Shown piece after piece: positions 1-7,189 of a stretch of 10,595 nucleotides of DNA. The DNA is from Hamiltosporidium magnivora. Its lineage: Eukaryota; Microsporidia; Dubosqiidae. The DNA is taken from contig PITI01000582.1 in NCBI GenBank assembly GCA_004325065.1, positions 1 to 10,595 on the forward strand. The letters run 5' to 3'. Within the stretch, counting starts at the first letter, position 1, and each line of letters starts with the position of its first letter. Below the pieces are notes generated by a model. The model saw nothing but the letters and a program-made list of their open reading frames with translations. It did no database searches and was not told where the DNA came from. A program made the translations under genes and the position numbers.

Positions 1-250
1 ATGCTGCATAGTCTTGGGGGAGCCCAGGGGGGGCTTCGGCCTTCAATCACACACCATGCAACGGACATTAACGAACTCCGGGCAACTGCCTCGCCTATTA
101 ATTAGGTTCTACACACCCGGTAGATGAAAGCCTTGAGAAGTAGGTATCGTGGGAAATATTGATACAGTCTTTGAGGTTAGTTTGATTTAAAACCTAGAAC
201 TTCGTTAACATCATAAAAGAAAAAATAAATTATGCCACTGTTTTAAAAAT
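1..250 (+). repeat. Dispersed repeat, copy A (partial at left edge)
   Basis: This stretch aligns in direct orientation with 3876-4115. By eye about four of five bases match across the shared part. The clearest shared blocks are around 64-110 (acattaacgaa, then tcgcctattaattag), 121-175 (ggtaga, ccttgaga, tacagtctttgag) and 220-250 (aaaaataaattatg, ttttaaaaat). Copy A has about 14 extra G-rich bases near 22-40. The similarity stops at about 250, which gives a right boundary. The left boundary is unknown because the window begins here. The repeat is GC-richer than its surroundings. It may be the end of a transposable element; I do not recognise the family. Confidence 0.8.
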
Positions 251-315
251 CTGATATTTTTAAGTAAAAAATAACGTATTCATAATTTAAGGGAAAAATT
301 CTAAAAAATCAATCC

Positions 316-333
316 GGACTTCATCAAAAGTCC
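316..333. repeat. Small hairpin
   Basis: A perfect 6-bp inverted repeat, GGACTT and AAGTCC, with a 6-base loop. It lies between repeat copy A and the left TIR-like sequence. No run of T follows, and no function can be assigned. Confidence 0.4.
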
Positions 334-356
334 AGTTTAATTTTGATACTATGATA

Positions 357-374
357 ATTTTGGCGTTCCAAAAT
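357..374. repeat. Small hairpin beside TIR-like end
   Basis: A perfect 7-bp inverted repeat, ATTTTGG and CCAAAAT, with the 4-base loop CGTT. It ends five bases before the TA that starts the left terminal inverted repeat at 379. It could be flanking DNA or chance in AT-rich sequence. Confidence 0.4.
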
Positions 375-378
375 AATT

Positions 379-400
379 TAGTGCCCTGATAAAAATATTA
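379..400 (+). repeat. Left terminal inverted repeat
   Basis: It begins with TA, then GTGCCCTGAT, and pairs with the reverse complement of 2595-2617. Of about 22 positions, about 20 agree when one gap is allowed. It lies 64 bases upstream of the kinase start codon. Confidence 0.5.
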
Positions 401-439
401 TATTCGATTTTTTACAATTATATTTATAAACTAAATAAA

Positions 440-450
440 CCCTTTAAGGG
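440..450 (+). promoter_or_regulatory. CCC/GGG palindromic motif upstream of kinase start
   Basis: The 11-base palindrome CCCTTTAAGGG ends 13 bases before the ATG at 464. Microsporidian genes often have a CCC- or GGG-type motif close to the start codon and very short 5' leaders, and this motif has both triplets. The second kinase also has CCC near its ATG. The assignment rests on position and motif only. Confidence 0.4.
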
Positions 451-463
451 ATACTTCAGTTCA

Positions 464-1726
464 ATGAATGAAATTATATTGATAACTCTGTTAATTCAAA
501 TTTATTGCACTTCAAATTCATATCATGCAATTTCTAAAGAAAATAAAGAAGAAAGAAAACAGGTACAGATTAAAGAAATAGTTACGATACTATATGAAGA
601 ATATTATATTGACATCAAATTTATTATAGAAGGGGGATATGGAAAAATATTTTGGGCCAGACACTTATCACATCCCAATTTTGTTGCTCTGAAGGTCTAT
701 ACCGATGAATTTTTTTCTTTTAATGATATCATGAAGGAAATATCTTTTTTAGAAAAGTTAAATCATCCAAATATTATATCAGGAAAATTATTTTGTAATA
801 ATTATTTCTATTATTTAGAAATGGATTTCTATGAATTTGACCTCTTCAGGTATGTTCGCGCATTCTTTTTATCAATTAACGACAAAAAAATGATTTTAAA
901 ACAGGTTTTAGATGCATTGTTTTATCTGAAAAGTAATAATGTGATTCATAACGATTTAAAAAATAATAATATTTTAATAGATAAAAAATTAAACATAAAA
1001 ATTTGCGATTTCGGGTTCGCTTGTAAAAAAGAAAATTTGATATTTCCTCTTAAAAAATTTTCACTATCAATTCTTGAAAAATTTGAATTTTATTCTCCTG
1101 AATTCAAAAAATCCATTGAATATGACGAAAAATCCGATATATATTCATTTGGTATTTTAGTTTATTTCATATTCAATGAAATAAATTATAAATTTGAGAC
1201 GTACAAGCCTATTACCGATACTGAATCCCATAATATGTTTATGAAATGTAAGGAATTGGATCCAAAAAACAGACCATCTGCTGATAGTTTGCTTTTGTCT
1301 AGATATTTTGATTTTTTATACGAAGAAATGTTTTGTTTTGGAAAATTAAAAGATTTTATAATTGAAACCGGATTCTGTTCTATAATTAAACATGATAAAA
1401 CATTAGGAATTAATATAAAAAATAAAGCAACAGTTGATGTTTACTGTTGCTGTCATATTTTGACATCCCCATTGTACATTAGCATGTCCAAAGAATTAAA
1501 TCTCAAAGAAAATTGTAGATCCGCAAATAATAATTCTTTTAATCAAATTACAACCAAAAGATTTCTATATGTAGAATCTGATGGTATTTTTAAGCCCATT
1601 CAATTCATGCCTCAATTAGATAGAATAGATTATCTTGATTTCTTTTATAGAAACAAAAAATATCAAGCAGAATGCGAAATTTCTAAGGCGCCTCAAAGAA
1701 ATTATAGAAAAAACATCCGAAATTAA
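464..1726 (+). CDS. Secreted protein kinase-like protein (paralogue 1)
   Basis: A 420-residue eukaryotic protein kinase with an N-terminal signal peptide. Residues 1-19 have a hydrophobic core (IILITLLIQIY). The kinase domain spans roughly 50-285. It has a glycine loop EGGYGK (56-61) in which Ile replaces the usual first Gly, VALK with Lys77, a probable C-helix Glu92, and HNDLKNNN (162-169) with catalytic Asp164 and Asn169. It also has DFG (182-184), SPE in place of APE (211-213), SDIYSFG (224-230) and the late Arg270. The HRD arginine is Asn. The essential catalytic residues are present, so activity is plausible. Residues 290-400 form an unfamiliar region shared with the protein at 7190-8428, including CCCHILTS and KRFLYV. 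The first ATG opens the frame directly before the signal peptide, which supports this start. An AATAAA lies at 1813-1818. The gene sits inside the candidate TIR element. Substrate is unknown; secretion and host action are inferred. Confidence 0.93.
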   Translation: MNEIILITLLIQIYCTSNSYHAISKENKEERKQVQIKEIVTILYEEYYIDIKFIIEGGYGKIFWARHLSHPNFVALKVYTDEFFSFNDIMKEISFLEKLNHPNIISGKLFCNNYFYYLEMDFYEFDLFRYVRAFFLSINDKKMILKQVLDALFYLKSNNVIHNDLKNNNILIDKKLNIKICDFGFACKKENLIFPLKKFSLSILEKFEFYSPEFKKSIEYDEKSDIYSFGILVYFIFNEINYKFETYKPITDTESHNMFMKCKELDPKNRPSADSLLLSRYFDFLYEEMFCFGKLKDFIIETGFCSIIKHDKTLGINIKNKATVDVYCCCHILTSPLYISMSKELNLKENCRSANNNSFNQITTKRFLYVESDGIFKPIQFMPQLDRIDYLDFFYRNKKYQAECEISKAPQRNYRKNIRN

Positions 1727-1882
1727 TTATTTGATAAAAAGCTGGTAGAATATACTAAAGAAGCCTTTAAGTTTCTCAATTCAAATTTGGATTTACAAAA
1801 GAAAAAAGTAAAAATAAAGTTCATTATCTTCTTAAACTTAATTAGCTACGCTATAATTTTAAATATTTCCAGTTCGGTCTAA
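1727..1882 (+). other. In-frame open extension after the kinase stop codon
   Basis: The same frame stays open for 51 codons after the TAA at 1724-1726 and ends at TAA 1880-1882. The encoded stretch looks protein-like: a Lys/Glu-rich start (KLVEYTKEAF), a polar segment, then a hydrophobic run (FIIFLNLISYAIIL) near the C-terminus that resembles a tail membrane segment. The paralogue at 7190-8428 has no such extension; its frame meets a second stop two codons after the first. Either this kinase recently lost a C-terminal tail through a nonsense mutation, or the stop is read through, or the open stretch is chance. Confidence 0.35.
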
Positions 1883-2594
1883 ATACCTTTGCCTGATCTG
1901 TTTACCTGTGTATTTTAGTAGCATTTCATACCTGGAATTTTAGAGACCCTGGGTACGGTAATAATAAAAATTCAGGATCTTTTCTACTTTAGATATTTTT
2001 CTCAGCTGATTTACATTCCTTCAATATTTTCAGAGCTTTATCACAGCATCTACGTTTTTTTTTCTGTTTACTATCTATTTTCATCTCATTATGCGTTCTT
2101 TCTCGTGGAGTATTCCTGAAAAATTTTCTTTGTTTTAAAAAAAAGGTTTTTTTCTGATTGTTGCATTAGTGAATTCATCGGTGTATAACTCTAAGATAAT
2201 ATTTAAAAAAATCTTTTAACTCAATCAGTTATGAAAATTCATGGGACTATCCAAACAAAATCTGTTATGCAATTATAATTAGGGATATAAATAAATTACA
2301 CTGTGAAAAACAAGCAAAATTAATCGTAGCATACATTTGTTAATGTTTTAATAAAAAAAAAGCTTAAAAATCATTCTAAATTTATTACATTGAATCCTAT
2401 AGTAAAAATCAAAACTATAAGAAAAACCTATAGATATAAATGCTTCTTTTATGATTCAATGAAACAAGTGAAAAATTTTTTAAGAATATTTGGTGCAAAT
2501 ATTTTCTTAGCTAATCAAACCTTTTAAATTGCTTCATTTTCTACTTCTAAACACAATTATTGGGTTTGTAAGATTTATGAAAGAATCATAAGTG
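1883..2594. other. No intact gene; AT-rich interior of candidate element
   Basis: No long frame is present. On the minus strand, between about 1992 and 2195, two short open stretches in different frames read in a protein-like, very basic manner (for example RNTPRERTHNEMKIDSKQ). They are separated by a frame change at homopolymer runs near 2135-2150. This could be a decayed transposase or other gene, but no family motif is visible and chance is not excluded. Confidence 0.3.
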
Positions 2595-2617
2595 TCATAT
2601 TCTTAATCAGGGCACTA
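2595..2617 (-). repeat. Right terminal inverted repeat
   Basis: The inverted partner of 379-400, ending in ATCAGGGCAC followed by TA. The perfect part is 12 bases, with weaker pairing inward. Confidence 0.5.
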
Positions 2618-2654
2618 TTATTGATGTCGTAAATCTAAAACTTATAACCATTTG

Positions 2655-3065
2655 AGGTAATTCGTCGCCGCCGTAGAGGCATTTTACTCGATCATATAAA
2701 TGTCGATATTTATTCTTATATCATGAATTACTGGTAACGAAACTGTATGAATAAAAATAAGAAACTAATAGATAATTTCTATTATATGCTAAGTTTGGAA
2801 CTTTTCGGATGAAGTTTTTAATGCAGTTAATAAAAGAATTCTAATTTATATTCATATTAAAGAATCATTTAAGCTTTTCAAAGATTAGATGCTGGCTCAA
2901 TTTATATATCACCGGAAACCTATATGAAAAAAAAATCTGTACAGATATTTAAAGAAAAATATTAGATCATATACATATGTGAAGTTTTAAAACAAATAGC
3001 CCTCGTCTCTTCAAATATTTAATTTTTATTAGTAAAATACAAGAATGAATAGTCTTAACTACATA
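2655..3065 (+). pseudogene. Probable decayed protein kinase (third kinase copy)
   Basis: The best part is one frame at about 2890-3010. It reads AGSIYISPETYMKKK, which fits a kinase activation segment ending in the SPE (APE-type) motif. Then comes KEKY, a TAG stop, and IIYICEVLKQIA. Those last residues line up with the usual EKSDIYSFGVVLYEIA (alpha-F region) at about seven of seventeen positions, the stop falling on the Asp. A neighbouring frame continues with RLFKYLIFISKIQE, like the segment after alpha-F in TKL-type kinases. Upstream, 2655-2810 gives DHINVDIY and NFYYMLSLEL, like the kinase beta4-beta5 region. The catalytic loop is not convincing, so part seems deleted. Several stops and frame changes make it non-functional. 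It is not a near copy of the two intact kinases and appears to belong to another subfamily. Confidence 0.45.
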
Positions 3066-3571
3066 TAAATGAAAATGACGATTAATATAATGTTTACAAA
3101 ATTCTAATCAAAGTAACAAAAAATTATTGATTTCGTTTTTTGAATCCTTCAAACTTTTATTTCAAATTTGTGAAAATTTCAAAAAATGATATTGAAATCA
3201 TTAACGATTCAATCTAAATATAAAATTTACTTTGCATTGGTTCGCAATGCTTTTAGATGTGTCAAATTGATATATATATGTCATTATCTAAATATATCAA
3301 CGTTTTGAACAAAAGACGAAAAATATCAAATAAAATTTTGTAAGTTCACACAAAAAAATTTTAACTTTTTATTAATATTTCATAAATAGTAATAAGTAAA
3401 TAATATATATATAATTGGCAGCAGTGGAGAGAGGATAACATCATAAAAAACTTTCTGTTTGGCAACGAGGGTGTGAACTTGGTGTGAGGATCATTTTTTA
3501 GATTTTCGGTGAGAATAAAACTAGACTACATCTTCGGTTGTTTCATAGGAGTTTTTATGGGGAGGATAGAT
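3066..3571. other. Gene-free AT-rich stretch
   Basis: No coding frame is recognisable. It contains a short hairpin at 3234-3250 (GCATTG/CAATGC), a TA run at about 3403-3412, and TGGCAGCAGTGG at 3416-3427, which resembles a retroelement primer-binding site. No long terminal repeat pair was found, so that reading is weak. From about 3420 onward base composition becomes more balanced up to the second dispersed repeat. Confidence 0.4.
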
Positions 3572-3787
3572 CTACGAAATTACGAAACTTTTTCTACAAA
3601 TATATTTTGTAGTTTTTATGTAAATAAATTGCAAATTCAGCCAAACATGTAGGCAATTGCCATTATAAAGCATAGGAACCCAGCCTTGCTTAGTCGGGTA
3701 AGAATACTTAGCGCCTGGGAGATATAAAAAATAAAACCGTTGTAAGCCGGACGAGCTAAGTAGCAGGATATACCTGTTGTATAGCAT
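3572..3787 (-). other. Minus-strand open frame, possible gene relic
   Basis: A 71-codon frame with an ATG start, in DNA clearly GC-richer than its surroundings. It reads in a protein-like way (for example YLPGAKYSYPTKQGWVP) but I recognise no family. Upstream the same frame continues past one stop (TAA near 3815) for some 30 more codons and enters the second repeat copy, so it could be the 3' part of an old gene or element arranged head-on with the repeat. There is no signal peptide or clear upstream motif. Frames of this length are also expected by chance in AT-rich DNA. Confidence 0.25.
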
Positions 3788-3875
3788 TGCGCTGTCTATG
3801 TAGACCCTATATAAGTCTTATAAATAAATCTTAGCTAGAAGTTTATCAGATTCAGAAAGTGTAGAGTAAGTGGGA

Positions 3876-4040
3876 ATGCTGCATAGTCATGGGGGAGATT
3901 CCGCCTTCAATCACACTCTATTCAGCAAGACATTAACGAATTCCGGCCAACTGGCTCGCCTATTAATTAGTTTTTACCCACCTGGTAGATTAAACGCCTT
4001 GAGAGGTAGGTATTATGGGGGATATTCATACAGTCTTTGA
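3876..4040 (+). pseudogene. Possible coding end of a repeat-family gene
   Basis: Copy B has a 54-codon open frame, including LTNSGQLARLL and FYPPGRLNALRGRYYGGY, ending at a TGA. Copy A encodes a very similar protein in two pieces: it keeps LTNSGQL and RLLI, then loses the frame through a missing base near 128. It resumes with ALR, RYRGKY and a TGA at the position of a copy-B Ser, then the same final YSL and stop. Protein-level similarity across a frame break suggests the repeat derives from the 3' end of a coding sequence plus its downstream region. An in-frame TAA just before the ATG shows copy B is also truncated or incomplete. The family is not recognised. Confidence 0.35.
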
Positions 4041-4115
4041 GGCAGTTTGATTTAAAAGCTAGAAGTACTTTTAAGTCATAAACGCAAAAATAAATTATGA
4101 CACTATTTTAAAAAT
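3876..4115 (+). repeat. Dispersed repeat, copy B
   Basis: The second, direct-orientation copy of the sequence at 1-250, starting with the same atgctgcatagtc and ending around the shared ttttaaaaat. Similarity fades after 4115. It lacks about 14 bases present in copy A near its start and differs elsewhere by scattered substitutions and single-base indels, so the copies are old. The two copies are 3.9 kb apart and lie upstream of kinase 1 and kinase 2 respectively. Confidence 0.8.
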
Positions 4116-6000
4116 GAGGTGATACTTTTGAAAAAGATATTTTAGTCTAACGTATAAACATGCGATTTAAATGTATTTTTTTATTCATTTGAACAAAATA
4201 GGTTGTTTTAGCAGAAAACTGATTTTCCTAGACATAATATAACGTCAATGTCTTTAGCATATAATATAACGATATAAAAACTATATTATTGTTAAAAGTA
4301 ATCTTTAATTGTCAGATTCACAAAAAAAGTATCTAATATAGAAATTTAAACTATTTAATAGTATTCATTTGTTGGTTTTTTTGTTGTTAATTATTCTTTA
4401 AATTCTGAGCATTCTACCACAAGTTATCTTTAATTATCTAAAACCGAAACAATCGTTTTTAAAAACGAAATTGTTTCTTTGCTTTTTCTTGCCTAGACAA
4501 TTAGAATTTTCCTGGCTATATCTAATGATTTTGTAAATATGATGCTATGTATTCGAATAATATGTCGTAAATAGGCGGGAGTTTCAAAAATGAATTATTA
4601 CTTACAGTGTTTAGCATTGAGGTATACAATTAAATGTAAAATTTTCTTGAAGCTACATAAAATAATGATCTTGAACGGTTTAAGGATGGATTTTTTTCAT
4701 TAGAATTATACTTGTATATTTGTTGCATTATTATACCCAAAATCTTTAGTTTTTATAGTTCAGTAAAGTAAATCAGATCCCATTTTTTAAAAAGCAATTT
4801 TTAATTAGGAATATTATATTTTGACGGTTATATAATGTGAGTTATACAGACCCTCCAAATATCGGGAAATTAAACATTATGGTTTATCATTCAGTAAAAA
4901 AGCACAATTATAGCAAATTTATATGTTTGTAAAAAAATGTTTAGAAATTGATTTTAAGAACTCAAGACCTTTTAGCTGGTTTTTTAAGGATGAATCTTAA
5001 TGAAACCCAAATTAAGTATCCATGAAACTGTTTATTGGCATAAAAAAACTATAAATCTGAATTCTTGATTGCGTCTTGTTTTAGAGAATAAATGTTGTAC
5101 ACACTGCGATTTTTTTTGCCTACAAGTCATATTTTAAGTAATTATTTTTTATGTATAACTTTCAAGTAATAGTTTCGTGTCAATATTCTATACCCATCTT
5201 GACTCTATTTTGAGTATTTTCTTTTGATTTCTGTATTTTATTTGAACTAGAACTATAATTTTTAGATAGTGATTTTGGTAAATTTATATAAAGAAACATA
5301 TAAGTAGAAAAGAAAGTCTTGGCTTTTCAAGGCTGAAAACACTTGAACTGTTTTTATGTTCTAAAAAGAACCAATCAGCCAGTAACACTTTTTTTATGTA
5401 TCTTTTTGCTGTTCTAGTAACTAGTTGATAAAAATTGTATAATTACCAAAATGTTGTTCTTATTTAAAATTAAAATTATAAAATCGATGTTCTTAATGAA
5501 AAATAAACATCAGATTTATCATTGAAATCTAATATTTTATAGCCTTCTAACAAGAACAGTAAAATGACTTTATGTATTTTCTAATTAGTCTTAAGTGTTT
5601 GTACAAGACTTTCTAGTCCGAATTAATTCTAAAAGGTGTCAAACTGTGTTTTAAAAAATAGAATTACTTATTTGGATTTTCGATTTAAGAAAAAAAATAA
5701 TTAAAATTTGATAATTTTAACACCTATTTACATTCTATGAAATCCCAAATCGAGTTTTGTAATTGTATTTTTACGCAAAATACACTTCCCTGTCTGCTAT
5801 TGAAATCCGCTTTGTGTTTATTTTGTCGCTGATTTTTTTTAGGTTTCTTCTTCTGCAGTAAGTTCTTTTATATTATTGGTTTACATTATCTAAATTTTAT
5901 CATAAAGTACGGTTTTTCACATCGTTGAATACTTTGCAAATATCTATAAACAAAAAAATTTTTTTTTCTCTTAAAGAAGGAAAATATTTATAAAAAAACT
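4116..6000. other. Long stretch without a recognisable gene
   Basis: About 1.9 kb of AT-rich DNA. All six frames are broken often. A few 35-55 codon open stretches exist on the plus strand, for example around 4660-4770, 4820-4930 and 5290-5430. None shows a family motif or joins convincingly to a neighbour. The one structural feature I can support is the palindrome at 4446-4477. Confidence 0.45.
4446..4477. repeat. Near-perfect palindrome
   Basis: The left arm GAAACAATCGTTTTT pairs with the right arm AAAAACGAAATTGTTTC. Fifteen bases pair, with a 2-base bulge in the right arm and no loop. It could extrude as a cruciform or mark the end of a decayed element. No gene flanks it closely, so a terminator role is unsupported. 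Confidence 0.5.
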
Positions 6001-6002
6001 CA

Positions 6003-6969
6003 ATTTTTTATTCTTCATTCGCGTTTCTGCTACCTCGGTTTTAGAAGAAAAATACTTGCCTTTTCTTCGGGTAACGCTTGGGAACTATTTTTCTATTTTA
6101 TTCATATTTACAGTCCAGAATTTGTGTTAGAGACAGATCATTATACAATAGTATTTTACTGGATTTATTTGCTTATCTTATAGTAAAACCTCGATTTTTT
6201 ATAAACATAAACTTTGATTATGAATTTCTTTTAAATTTATCAACTATACAACTAGATTAATTCTACTTAATAACTTAAATAATTTAATAAAATTTATGCA
6301 CATTCTAATGTTTCTAAAAAAGATACGTAATTGTTCCTATAATAAACATGAGGCGATATTAGCTTATTCATTATTTATAGCTCATTTACAAAGCCTATTA
6401 AGAATGTCTAAATATTCACTGATGTATGTAGCGCCAAGCCTTAACAAAAAACCAAAGTATTGAATGCTTTTAGTAGAATTAAGGATATGATTTAGTAATG
6501 TGTAAAATAGCTAAAGCAATAAAAAAAGAAAGTTGGATGCTTCCATCACGACACAAACATCTAGAATAGGCATTTCTTGTCTTGATCTTTATTTCGAGCT
6601 TGTATTTCTTATACAGCTTCATAGGCAAATAGAAATATACAGAGATACTAACCAGTAAAATGAACATCTTCCTTCTGAATAAGATATTTAAAACGCCTAA
6701 GTTTAACATAAAATTAAATAATTTACAAAAAAAGCAAAGCTAAAATTAAAGACAGTAAATAGTTTGTTTTTGTTAGTTCTCCTAAACGAAATGATTTCTT
6801 CACTGCAAAAAATAATGTTTTTTATCGTATAGATTCGGTCAATTTTATATCCGTCTATCTCTATGTTTTTGATAAAACCATATTAAGTATGTTATACGGT
6901 AATAATAATCTCATTTTAATCGGAACTATTTTTCCTATAGTAATTTTTTTGATTCAAGAACGAAAATAA
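6003..6969 (+). pseudogene. Probable dead gene, unknown family, membrane-like segments
   Basis: Successive plus-strand frames stay open and hand over to one another. The pieces are: 6005-6120 (including VSATSVLEEKYLPFLRVTLG); 6078-6260 (including VRDRSLYNSILLDLFAYLIV); about 6224-6460, whose longest ATG frame is 6296-6463 (55 codons, HEAILAYSLFIAHLQSLL); 6498-6740 with two in-frame TAGs (KAIKKESWMLPSRHKHLE, then a hydrophobic AFLVLIFISSLYFLY); and 6763-6969, 68 codons ending in a hydrophobic segment and IQERK. The chain covers most of about 960 bases. That suggests one old multi-segment gene broken by frameshifts and nonsense mutations. No family motif is recognised. A 76-codon minus-strand frame at 6479-6709 covers part of the same DNA and is an alternative reading. 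Confidence 0.35.
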
Positions 6970-7180
6970 TAGAAAAAGAATCATCAAATCTTCTTGAGCT
7001 TTTTGAAACAAAAATTCTTCTGAATTTCACACATCATAAATTTAATAGATTGTATATTATTTTCAAAAAAATATTTCTTATCTATATTAAATTGTTGATA
7101 AAATATTTTTCCTTCAAAATAGTTTAGATAACTCTGATAAGATAAGCGATTTTTACATATATATTTGCCAGTACAATGTA

Positions 7181-7183
7181 CCC
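7181..7183 (+). promoter_or_regulatory. CCC motif just upstream of second kinase start
   Basis: CCC lies seven to nine bases before the ATG at 7190, in gtacccacaaaaATG. This is the position typical of the CCC-like motif described for microsporidian genes with minimal leaders, and it supports this ATG as the start. Confidence 0.4.
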
Positions 7184-7189
7184 ACAAAA

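Larger units (their letters stand above)
379..2617. mobile_element. Candidate TA-flanked, TIR-bounded element carrying the first kinase gene
   Basis: The ends at 379-400 and 2595-2617 are inverted copies. The outer 12 bases (TAGTGCCCTGAT) match perfectly. The next ten or so match at about eight positions if one base is gapped. Both ends start at a TA dinucleotide, the target-site signature of Tc1/mariner (IS630-type) transposons, and the 2.2 kb length suits that class. No transposase is visible inside. The only intact gene is the kinase at 464-1726, followed by about 0.7 kb of non-coding or decayed sequence. It may be a non-autonomous element with a captured gene, a dead element, or a chance pairing of inverted repeats. 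The GC content of the matched word in such AT-rich DNA makes chance less likely. Confidence 0.4.

Noticed and set aside
1..250. Structured RNA or rRNA fragment as the source of the repeat
   Set aside because: No conserved rRNA blocks were recognised, and the shared reading frame and short protein in the two copies favour a coding origin, though this is not proven.
464..1726. Calling the kinase a pseudokinase because of HND and the odd glycine loop
   Set aside because: The ATP-binding Lys, C-helix Glu, catalytic Asp, Asn and DFG are all present, and HxD kinases without Arg are often active.
2655..2890. Minus-strand protein-like frames (for example LYGGDELPQM)
   Set aside because: Short and unmatched; the plus strand of the same DNA reads more consistently as kinase N-lobe remnants.
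3234..3250. tRNA T-arm-like hairpin with GGTTCG (5-bp stem, 7-base loop)
   Set aside because: The loop is GGTTCGC, not TTCRANY, and no acceptor, D or anticodon arms can be drawn around it.
6479..6709. 76-codon minus-strand frame with ATG, hydrophobic N-terminal part
   Set aside because: Not listed as a gene because the plus strand here fits a longer chain of fragments and there is no CCC motif or family match. It remains a possible alternative.
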